Part shown: positions 56,324-64,000 of the stretch, piece by piece | Numbering within the stretch: position 1 is the stretch's first letter | How the letters are laid out: the number at the start of each line of letters is the position of its first letter | NCBI RefSeq assembly: GCF_022539505.1 | Contig: NC_061514.1 | Span: forward strand, 40,846,869-40,910,868 | Source: Lolium rigidum | Taxonomy: Eukaryota > Streptophyta > Magnoliopsida > Poales > Poaceae | Reading direction: 5' to 3' | Length of the DNA stretch: 64,000 nt | Program-made: the position numbers and the translations under genes | Notes under the pieces: model-generated | What the model was told of the DNA's origin: nothing | The model's database searches: none | Seen by the model: only the letters and a program-made list of their open reading frames with translations

Positions 56324-56517
56324 ATAAAACTACAAGAAAAGAAGAGTAGATTGGTTTGTGCCATGTGTATCACATCGGCTGATGTATGTATATATATACT
56401 CCCACATGGGCTAGGGTTACAGTTGTTAGGATTACAACAAGACTAACAACCTATACTTATCCATCTATACAGTACACATTTGGATTGTATTACAATCTCA
56501 ACTAACATCATCTAACA
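56324..56517 (-). repeat. 5' LTR of copia-1
   Basis: 194 bp, starting TGTTAGATGATG on the minus strand. TATATATATA near 56,389-56,398 could be the promoter TATA. It pairs with 25,418-25,611, differing at about ten positions by eye. Confidence 0.85.
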
Positions 56518-56589
56518 TAGAACTCGTCACCAAGGAATACATATCAAGCAGTATATAAACAAAAACAATCAAACACCGGTTCATAAAAA

Positions 56590-57451
56590 TCACCTCCAAG
56601 AAGTTGCGGAGAGCCTTGTCTTCTCCTCCTGCAACTGATCGAGAGGCAACATCTCCTTGACCATTTTCCACGACCGCTTCTTCTCTACCACATGTTCTCT
56701 GTTCATCATTTTTTCGTCATCTAACACTATATAAGATCATCACCGTCAAGCGTATAACAATAAATTCTATCAATCGGTTAATTGCTAAAGACAAATCGTA
56801 CCTTTTGGATCCAGATGCATCGATTTTGCTATCATCGTTTGGACCCGCGTAGCAACTTTGGCTCGTGTGGTTCGCGGACTCCATGGCGATGCGAAGAACT
56901 TGCTGATGAGACACTTTAGTTCTTGGGGCAGTGGACATCGGAAGTGTTCATGTAGATGATGCTTCGGTGGATTTGCTGCAAAGAAAGAACACTCTGTCGG
57001 TGTTTGATTCGGACTCACCGGTGTGGTAGTGTCTGCAGCACAGGATGTGTCTTCGAACACCTTGACGATCATGTCGCTGTCCCCCTCGTACAGCAAGGTG
57101 AGCTGGCAGCCGGGCTCGAGCGCGAGGGTGCAGGCTAACTTGTCCCACTCCGTGTGCAGGTACATCTCGTCCTTCCCGTCGAACAAGACCTCGACAGGCC
57201 ACCAGCAGAAGTTGCAACTGGCCTCCCGTAGCTGCAACTGGGCCGGCTCGACACCATCGACGAACTCGGTGAATTTGTCCGGGAGCCGCTTGATGCCTAG
57301 GGGGTCATCATCGATGTGGAGGAGGAACTCGAAGCAGCGCTCCACCTGCGAAGAGGATGACGGCACAGGCGACGGCGACCGTGGGGCCGTAGCTGCTCCA
57401 CCAACCACGCCCGCGGCCTCGACCGACTAGCCGACCACCTAGACCTGCCAT
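56590..57451 (-). pseudogene. B3-domain-like protein gene, frameshifted
   Basis: A minus-strand coding region whose main open part (57,408-56,785) reads CFEFLLHIDDDPLGIKRLPD, then KFTEFVDGVEPAQLQLREAS, then YLHTEWDKLACTLALEPGCQ and DMIVKVFEDTSC. This is the pattern of a plant B3 DNA-binding domain of the REM type. The only nearby ATG (57451) is out of frame with it. A 2-base insertion near 57,035 shifts the frame after EDTSC, where CRHYHTGESES continues. A likely intron starts GTACGA after DPKG (about 56,803); a following exon near 56,600-56,705 gives KKRSWKMVKEMLPLDQLQ. Two or more frameshifts suggest a pseudogene, though unusual splicing is not excluded. Confidence 0.6.
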
Positions 57452-57567
57452 GGACTTCCTCGCGGGGCTGGGTCCGTCGCAGGAAAAGATAGGCGGCACT
57501 ACGGTGGAGCTTGTGGTGGCTAGGGTTTGTGTGGAGGAGTGGATGCGGAAGAAGAGTGTGCGCCCTC

Positions 57568-57576
57568 TTTATATAG
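57568..57576 (-). promoter_or_regulatory. TATA box for the B3-like gene
   Basis: The minus strand reads TATATAAAG, about 120 bases upstream of the first ATG (57,451). It suggests this locus descends from a transcribed gene. Confidence 0.55.
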
Positions 57577-57599
57577 GCCGGAGGCAAGCGACAGCCGTG

Positions 57600-58102
57600 A
57601 CACGCGTGGCATGGCCATTAGTGCGTTGGCGGAGGTGGGCGGTGGCCGCTTGATTAACGTGATGCAGACTAACGAAAAGACGCAGCGGCGCCAGTAGATG
57701 GCGCGCCTGAGAAGATGCATCGAGACAGGTTCGCTGCCAGGAGGGCCCGACAAAACGTCCGCCAGACGCGAGCGGACACTTTGCGCGTCTGCCCAGCGTC
57801 CACAGAGATGCATCTGAGGCGCATGTTTGAGCCAAGTTTGCGTCGCTGCAGATAGAACGATTAATATGCATTACCCCACTGAAGCAGGAACACGACGCAT
57901 TTTTGATCCCGCGGATGCAAACAGTCCCTCCATATCCGTTTGCGTCGCCCAAATAGAGATGCCCTGATATTGCTTTTCAGAGTAGCAGCCCAGCCAAGTA
58001 TTGCAGATGCTAGTGGACACCCGTTCGAGACAACGGCGACCACCAAATGTTGATGGAGACCATCGACGGTGGTCGAGACCAAGGGCAGTGTATGCAACAA
58101 CC
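57600..58102. other. Unassigned GC-rich sequence
   Basis: No gene is recognised. The stretch ending AGAGATGCCCT (57,953-57,963) resembles, in reverse, AGGGCATCTCTA at 63,366-63,377, so parts may be remnants of a repeat family present elsewhere in the flank. Confidence 0.35.
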
Positions 58103-58111
58103 ACCACAAAG

Positions 58112-59019
58112 GGAAAAAGTCCAAAACAAACCTTAAAGTTGTAGGCAAAAGTTAAACCGAACCCCCAACTCACGATCCCTGAAATCAGCACACCAAACTT
58201 ATGAATCCTAGTCTATTTTAAACCTTGAGCCTATTTGAGTTAGAAGTTTGCTGACTTGGCAGGTCAAACCTGGGATTGTTGACTTGGCCCACATGACCGA
58301 TCTGCCAGCACACCATGTGAACAAACTCGCTGATGAGCAGCGCTCGCAACATTGTCCAGCCCAGTCCAGCTGGCGAATATCATGGCCGTCACCATCATCT
58401 CTATCTTCCCATCTCCCGGGATCTCGTTAGCTTCTTCACCAACGAAACGCCGCCCCAGACCACTACCTCCTTCAGTCCTTTGGCCTTCATCGGGGGGGGG
58501 GGGCGACCACCACCTCATGTGGCCTCCTGTACAAGGCTCAGTGCCGCCGCCTGCAGTCGAGGGAGCCCACTTGGTCAAACAGGACAAGGGAGGTTCCCTG
58601 TGAGGTTTTAGGATTTGGGGATGATCATCGAGAGAGGGAGGCGAATCAGGGACGGTCGGGAGTGGAGGGGAAGCTAGCCGCGGGCCCAGGAGAAGAGGGA
58701 ATAAAGCTGGGTGCGCGGGGACGATCGGTTCCGGCCGTTTCCATCCGTGACAGGAGGTAGGAGAAGGCCTGTGAGGCTAGGGCCACATGTCAGCATCTTG
58801 CTTTTCCTTCGTTTATTTTTTATCTAATGGGGTCCATCTGACAGCCAGACTAGACTGTAATCCCGGTTGGGATCGTAACTTCCCTAGCATGCCAAACAGA
58901 TCTAGGGTTGAAAATAGATCGGGATTGAGAAGTTTAGAGTGCTAATTTCAGGGATTATGAATTAGGAGTTTGATTTAGCTTTTGTCTACAAGTTTAAGGT
59001 TTGTTTTGAACATTTTCCC
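58112..59019. mobile_element. Mutator-like element with 9-bp target duplication
   Basis: Long imperfect inverted termini (about 105 bases each; GGAAAAAGTCCAAAACAAAC on the left against GGGAAAATGTTCAAAACAAA reversed from the right) enclose 908 bp. ACCACAAAG occurs directly at both ends (58103-58111 and 59020-59028), a perfect 9-bp duplication diagnostic of the Mutator superfamily. The GC-rich interior has a G-run (58493-58502) and no transposase. It could hold captured gene sequence, but I recognise none. Confidence 0.85.
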
Positions 59020-59028
59020 ACCACAAAG

Positions 59029-59811
59029 TCGACTGAGACCGAGGGCAGCGACGCCCAAGGCACTGGTGGCCGCGACGCCTGGCATAAGGCGGCAGAGCAC
59101 GAGGTCCCAGTGCCTAGTATCTTGGTGGTCAACGAATTTGATGTTGGAGGCTGGACTCCGTGTATGGAATGGGGAGAATCAGGATGATCTTGGGAATTGT
59201 TTAGGCTACATCGTACTGTTTTTGCTGGAGATCATTTGGGGAATTCCACACGGGCACGGCAGAGGACGAAATGGACGGAACAGATATTGTGCCCGAGGAT
59301 GGCATAGCTGCACCCGCCCCAACTTTCTCTCACGCCATCTCCAACAGGGCGACGCAATATGGTCAAAAAATACCGTCTCTATTCAGGTGGCCCGACACAT
59401 AGCGAACCAACCTATTCAGGTGGCCCGACACATAGTGAACAGTTGGTTCGCGGAGACGCAAACACGGTGTATATTTGCGCCTTGGATGCGTTTAGATGGA
59501 TACTGCACAATTACGTCATATAACGGGCTCGTCTAGCAGTGACCTAGAGGCCTGTTCCGAGGGCATCACTTCCGCGGTTGTTGCTTCGGCAGACTTCGCT
59601 TCCACGGAAACGCCGCAGCCTTCGCCATGAATAGCGCCGTTTGCTCTTCTACACGCGCACTTGCAGGCGGTGGCTGGACTTCTGCGCCGTTATTAATGGC
59701 ATCGTGTCCCGTGTGCCCAGCCTTTAAAAGGCGACCGGCATCGTCCCTGCCATCGCCCACATCACTGACACCTGCGCTCCCATCCTAACCACCACGCCCC
59801 GCCGCATCCCC
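59029..59811. other. Gene-free flank with a TATA-like site
   Basis: No protein-like ORF is recognised. It holds two tandem 33-base units (listed separately) and CCTTTAAAAGG at 59721-59731, about 85 bases before the ATG of the decayed ORF at 59,812. Confidence 0.4.
59379..59444. repeat. Tandem duplication of a 33-base unit
   Basis: Two adjacent units, 59379-59411 and 59412-59444, share CTATTCAGGTGGCCCGACAC and most of the rest. It is a simple local duplication. Confidence 0.85.
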
Positions 59812-60360
59812 ATGGGCAAGAAGAAGCACGACTCTGAGGCGTCCGACAGTGGTGCGAAGAAGGATCCGCGGCCGAACAGGTGTCGTCCCCATAAATATGG
59901 CGGGGGTGCTGCAAGCAAATTGGGTGACGTACCACTGTTGGGGGACGTGCACCTGCCTGGCGGCGACTGGCAGCTCAGCTGCCGCCGGGTGCCTGTCCCA
60001 CTGGTGCCTCGTCGTGAGTCGTAGAGGAGCGTCGAGATCCGGCGTAGACGGTGGTACCTGCCGCCGGACCTCCACGACCATCCTGCCTTATTCGTGGACT
60101 CTAATCAATGGCACACCTGACGTGAGACCGAGGAGGATCCGAGGAGGAAGGCGAGCTTCCTTGGGGATCGAGACTTCCCATTTGAGCGGCCACTGCCGCC
60201 TGCGCCCGCCTCCTCGAGCCGCCCGCTCCTCCTTGTCCTCCCCAACACGACGAGGGCGGCGCGCTGGCCTACCACAACGAGGAGGACAAGGACGACTTAG
60301 ACGACTTTGTCGTCTGCGTCTTCCACGACTAGCAAGTGGCCATAGCGGAGGGCCGGTGAT
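59812..60360 (+). pseudogene. Decayed multi-copy ORF, N-terminal part
   Basis: The ATG at 59812 opens MGKKKHDSEASDSGAKKDPR and stays open for 70 codons. Similar-looking protein continues in the same frame beyond a TAG (EIRRRRWYLPPDLHDHPALF, then DSNQWHT) and after frame changes (FLGDRDFPFERPLPPAPASS), as if one longer protein has decayed. I do not recognise the function. The Lys-rich start and low-complexity Pro/Ser part recall anonymous multi-copy, probably transposon-associated, ORFs of Triticeae genomes. It is interrupted at 60,361 by an LTR-like segment; the likely 3' remainder is 60,871-61,292. Confidence 0.4.
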
Positions 60361-60870
60361 GTGGGCATTACCCTTTAGGTAACTAATATTGCGCTACCTC
60401 CTGCGGCCCAGCCAGGGGCCCAAGAAGATCATCTACTAACTAAGGTGAGCCGCCATGTCGGTTCCCGTGAAGGATTCTTGAAGAACAAGGCAAGGAGACG
60501 AAGGAACAAGGAAAGTTTAGATATAGCGCTCTTTGTAACCTAGTTGTACTCGAATAGACCTCTCGAGATCTGGCTCACAATATAAGGGCCAGGAGAGTGG
60601 CTGCCGAGGGACGCAGTCAATCTAGCCATATACATCGCAAGTCGAGAGTTAGGTCATACACAAACCTAGCTTCTCGTCAAGTTCTTAGTTAAAGCCTTCG
60701 GCTACCTCATTGTAACCCAATATTCACAATAATCAAGATCAAACAAACAGGAAGTAAGGGTTTTATCTCATCGAGGGTCCCGAATCTGGGTAAATCTCTC
60801 TCCCCCGTTTGTTTGGTATCCTATGTCTCGTGTTACCCTCAAGGATTCCGTCAACCCTAAGCCCCTCAAG
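60361..60870 (+). repeat. LTR-like segment (possible solo LTR)
   Basis: 510 bases between two copies of GTGGGCATTACC (60361-60372, 60871-60882). The interior has LTR-like features: a CCTCTCGAGATCTGGCTC-ACAATATAAG promoter-like stretch, then AATCAAGATCAAACAAACAG and a GGGTTTTATCTCATCGAGGG tail as in R-U5 regions of Triticeae gypsy LTRs. No internal retrotransposon sequence is attached. Exact termini and a normal 5-bp target duplication are unclear. Confidence 0.45.
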
Positions 60871-61292
60871 GTGGGCATTACCGAGGAGCACCGTCGACAG
60901 TCGGAAGTTCGAATTTTCACCGTGATGACTGACAAGGCGATCGAGAAGCTCGATGTCCTCGTGTCGCAGGTGGACCGACCGGTGCAGCCTCCGCTGCCCC
61001 GGTACGCCACCGATATCATGCCGTCAGTCCTCACAGAGGAAGAGCCCTTGAACGGGCGTTGCAGAACTCGGCGACGCACCCGACGCGACCTCCACCTCCG
61101 TCGTTCAGCCCGTGGGCTGCTCCACCTCCACCACCGGCGTTTAACCCGTTGGTTGCTCTACCTCCACCATCTGGGGCGGCATCAGCATATGTGGCGCCCG
61201 TTGCCAACAGGTCGTGGCAGATACCAGAATTCGTGGTGCTCGACGACGACAAGGAGTATGCTAGGGTAGCAGGCGGTACATGCGCATTTTAG
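60871..61292 (+). pseudogene. Decayed multi-copy ORF, C-terminal part
   Basis: After the LTR-like segment a frame from 61,059 gives a proline-rich stretch (RPPPPSFSPWAAPPPPPAF) and ends EFVVLDDDKEYARVAGGTCA at about 61,292. The acidic-proline end is the style of the anonymous ORF family suggested for 59,812. The upstream frame (60,823-61,070: DKAIEKLDVLVSQVDRPVQ) is different, so at least one frameshift lies between. Confidence 0.35.
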
Positions 61293-61946
61293 TAATTATA
61301 TATTTATTTTTCATTATTCACTATGTAATTATGCTTATGTGAAAAGAATGCAAAATTATAAAAAAATATGTCATGCCACTGAGGTATCCGGCGCAAACGA
61401 ACGGACAGTCAATTTCAACCAAAATAAGTCGCTCCGTTGAAAATGCCCTCAAACTCTGCCACTCGTTATAAGCTAGCAGCGGCAGTTGGCGTAAGGGGCA
61501 ACTAAAGTTGACCTGCAGCAGCGAGCGACTACCAACACTAGAGAGTCAGCAAAAGCTCGCGAGTAACAGAGGGTGGCATGTGTGGTATCTGTGCAAGAGC
61601 AGCACAAACTGAGATATATTTGGATACGTAATGTTCTAAAATATCTCTAGTGAAAGTTAACTGTATTGAAAAACAGTGAAGGTTCACAATCCAGCTTTTA
61701 GATATTTCGAATCTGCAATAGTGAATATCCAAAATGAATCTATGTTGTCCATAAAAGTCCAACTAATTTTTTCGGACTTCAATAGAAGCTAATTACTAAA
61801 TAAAAGGAAATAAACAGGAGTTTGCAAAAGCCAAGTTTTTATCTCTCACACACGTGAACATCAGAGACACAAACATACTCCAAATGGTACCAACACTACT
61901 AAACTAATCTCAAACTGGCTACTAATCCGCCTGACTGATTAGCTAA
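61293..61946. other. AT-rich stretch without recognised features
   Basis: No ORF, repeat boundary or RNA gene is recognised. Confidence 0.4.
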
Positions 61947-62430
61947 TTAACGTCCTGCTAATCCTGTTAGCATTGTCATCGCGACGTTATACACGGAACT
62001 GTTTTCGCCTATGCCTTGCTTGTGCCGCAGTAGAAGCCCTGCCAACACTATTAACACAATCGCCACTATACCGCCAATGATTAGTAGTGCAACTGTGACT
62101 CAGACGGTGCCGGAGTGCTCATCGTGATTCGTGATACAAGTCCTAGCCGCGTGTGGCGCCTTCGGCAAGGCGCCGCCCTTCTCACAATCTCAGCATTCCC
62201 CACCCAGCGCCGCGCCCTCCACCACAACTCGAAGCCTCCGCTGATTGCCGGCATGACGCCGTCCCCGTGGAATCCAGCTCCTCAGGACGGGCATGCCGAC
62301 CATGCCGTCGAACAGCTTGCTGTAGGAGTACGGCATGGAGAAAGTCACCTTCCCTGAATCCGTAGGTGTGCCATGCGTCAGCGCTCTCCAGGCAAGGTAG
62401 TACCCTGCGAGGATATTCTCTTGAAATGAG
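61947..62430 (-). pseudogene. Unidentified protein with C-terminal transmembrane segment
   Basis: One minus-strand frame reads through about 160 codons with two internal TGA codons. The first part is NILAGYYLAWRALTHGTPTD, then KVTFSMPYSYSKLFDGMVGM and PVLRSWIPRG. After GGEC and a TGA comes a Cys-containing stretch (DCEKGGALPKAPHAARTC, then DEHSGTV), a second TGA, then a strongly hydrophobic helix (VTVALLIIGGIVAIVLIVLA) and the short tail LLLRHKQGIGENSS ... LTGLAGR before TAA at 61947-61949. Hydrophobicity and Cys placement suggest the end of a single-pass membrane protein. I do not recognise the family. The 5' end is not visible. Confidence 0.5.
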
Positions 62431-62898
62431 CAGTTTGTGTAAAAGCTTGTGTTAATGTGTCCCGGTGGGTGGCTGCCGCAATCTTATATTGTGTTTTCTC
62501 CAATATCTCAAATGCCGAAATCTAAATTGTCTATCGAACTCTCACGGTCTCAACTAGTTTTAATTATGTGAGGAACACACTAGCTAGTTGGCTACATCTC
62601 TTACCCCATCGCCCTGCAGCTTGTCCGTTCTCGATGCAAATAAATACATATCAAGTTGTCACCATAAATCATGCATGTCACGCCATAACAACGTATTATA
62701 GTACTCAATCTAAGCATGACTTATCTACCTCCTTGAACAATGGAATCACTCCGGGGACACATCACTTGGTGGCTGAGTGTGGTTTGCCGACCAATAAGTG
62801 AAACTGAGAGGGTCTGAAGTCATACATAATGGTAGAGAAGATTTACTTTTTTTCTTAATTCCGCATATCTCTAGAGAAGTCAATAAGCATAAATTATA
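62431..62898. other. Unassigned spacer
   Basis: About 470 AT-rich bases upstream (minus sense) of the membrane-protein remnant. No further exon was recognised. Confidence 0.35.
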
Positions 62899-62999
62899 CT
62901 CCCACCGTTTCAGAAAATCTTACTTTGTCTAGATACGAAGATATATAGATTCATTTATATCTATAAAAAGCTGCGAATCATTTTTAGAAACGGATGGAG
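62899..62999. mobile_element. Stowaway MITE
   Basis: 101 bp starting CTCCCACCGTTTCAGAAAAT and ending TTTTTAGAAACGGATGGAG, the classical Stowaway inverted termini with a few changes, flanked by TA on both sides (62897-62898, 63000-63001). Stowaway MITEs are mobilised by Tc1/mariner transposases. Confidence 0.9.
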
Positions 63000-63001
63000 T
63001 A

Positions 63002-64000
63002 CAATTCATTATTTCTTAATGTTATCATAGCAATTTATTATTAAAAACTACGACTTAGTGAAAACTTATTTTACTATAAGAAGACGTACGCATATTGGGG
63101 AAAATAACCTTCTCTTAATTTCTAATAGCTCATCTTTACATAAGGAAAACCAACTTCATTTTTCTTCCTTATCTCTCATCCAACTAAACAAAATTCTAAT
63201 ATGAAAAGTCTAAGTAAAGTAAAACGTCACCCCATTATATGTGCCTTTTTTATATCTATTCTAACTCAGTGCGGTGAAGGAAGACCAGAAGACACAAACG
63301 GACATGTTCCACCTCTTTGCGGCTTTTCATGCATAGCCCACTAGTGATACCATGGTATCACATAAGGGCATCTCTAGAGGGATGACCCAAACAGATGCGT
63401 AGTGATCGTTTGGGATCGGTCGGTCGAGAAATATGCCTGCACCTAATCCCAGCGGCCCAACAGATAATGATCGGCATGTCCGCCTAGACAGAAACGCTAC
63501 ATAAAAATGCTCCATGAATGCGTCTGCGTGGTCAGCGCGCGTTCGCTCACTTCTCGCACTGGTCCACCTGGCAGCGACCCTGATACTTCTCCTTCAGTGT
63601 GGCAGAACTGACGGGCGGCACGTCGTAGCTTTTTGCGCCGTGTTAATGGCATGCCTCGCCTTCCGCGCGCCTTTTCTGCCGGGTGGCGTTGCTGCGGCTT
63701 CAATCAACCTTGACTCCGACGACGAGTGCTAGAGTTTTTAATTACCATTCTATGTTAAAAGTTCTTCAAATATTAATGAAAGTGGCATGCTACTTTTTTT
63801 GAGGAATTTTATTGGGAGCGTCGGTATGGGAATATGCTCCCTATTTGGAGGGTATGTATGTTGGCGCCGCTTATATAGCTTTGCCGGTAGTATTGCCGGT
63901 CACAATATAGGGAGTGCCGGTGAAAATGCCTTACCTAATAGGAAAACTCTGAGATGAACCGCACGGCATATGCACCTGCCTGAACTTGTTCTCCTATTGG
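63002..64000. other. Flank with a second copy of a local repeat family
   Basis: Mostly AT-rich sequence. From 63,366 (AGGGCATCTCTA) a GC-richer block has GCGCCGTGTTAATGGCAT (63,637-63,654), close to GCGCCGTTATTAATGGCAT at 59,683-59,701. A short plus frame ends SINLDSDDEC at 63,732. These look like remnants of the repeat family that also contributes to 59,560-61,290. No gene is recognised. Confidence 0.35.

Larger units (their letters stand above)
25418..56517 (-). mobile_element. Ty1/copia element split by the CRM locus (copia-1)
   Basis: The minus-strand copia element has near-identical ~194-bp LTRs at 25,418-25,611 and 56,324-56,517. The 5' part (gag, protease, integrase; 56,309-53,478) and the 3' part (reverse transcriptase, RNase H; 27,193-25,612) are separated by 26 kb of inserted CRM DNA, and the reading frame joins across the gap. 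Domain order gag-PR-IN-RT-RH is diagnostic of copia. Many nonsense codons are present. The flanks do not show an obvious 5-bp target duplication. Confidence 0.85.

Noticed and set aside
62115..62365. Plus-strand ORFs over the membrane-protein remnant
   Set aside because: The minus-strand frame has coherent protein character and a hydrophobic helix; the plus frames are Arg/Pro-rich shadows.

Overview
The window is plant nuclear DNA from a large, repeat-dominated grass genome. A Triticeae genome (wheat, barley or Aegilops) is the best fit, because I recognise Athila-type LTRs of the Sabrina/WHAM kind, a CRM-type LTR, a Stowaway MITE and Triticeae-style CACTA and Mutator elements. Family names come from memory of these sequences and were not checked by search. 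No intact host gene is visible. Nearly everything up to 56.5 kb is transposable elements, most of them nested.

Left nest (1-19,844). Four elements sit inside one another. The outermost is Tat-B, a Ty3/gypsy element of the Tat group on the minus strand (5' LTR 19,474-19,844; decayed gag 17,209-19,411). Tat-A, another minus-strand Tat element, lies in Tat-B's gag (5' LTR 16,044-17,208; gag 14,271-15,985; gag-pol linker 6,485-7,386). Tat-A was hit by a complete Sabrina-like non-autonomous Athila element (7,387-14,265) and by a WHAM-like element whose 5' LTR is 4,779-6,484. A Tekay-type chromovirus, whose 3' part is 1-4,713, inserted into the WHAM-like leader. The 3' halves of Tat-A, Tat-B and WHAM and the 5' half of Tekay lie off the left edge.

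Middle (19,845-25,417). A PIF/Harbinger-like DNA transposon (20,127-24,694) carries remnants of a Myb/SANT-like gene and of an ORF with a viroplasmin/RNase H1-N-type domain. A CACTA element full of GTGGCGCAC repeats (22,184-23,840) is inserted in it. A Mutator-like MITE follows.

Right nest (25,418-56,517). A Ty1/copia element is split by a CRM-type gypsy locus with three LTRs and two internal regions (LTR-A-LTR-B-LTR, 27,194-53,477) and a single near-perfect target-site duplication at its outer ends. Internal region A later received a second Sabrina-like element (32,779-39,589) and a short-LTR copia element (39,870-45,133). Region B still shows both empty target sites. The two internal regions share two premature stop codons, so this looks like unequal recombination at one insertion, not two independent insertions.

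Right flank (56,518-64,000) is less nested. It holds a frameshifted B3-domain-like gene with a TATA box, a Mutator-like element with a 9-bp target duplication, a decayed multi-copy ORF interrupted by an LTR-like segment, an unidentified pseudogene with a C-terminal transmembrane segment, and a Stowaway MITE. I found no convincing tRNA, rRNA or CRISPR. The most informative observations are the three-LTR locus with internal empty-site controls, the pol tail encoded inside its LTRs, the non-autonomous gag fused to a protease fold lacking its active-site signature, and the hairpin-rich CACTA ends.
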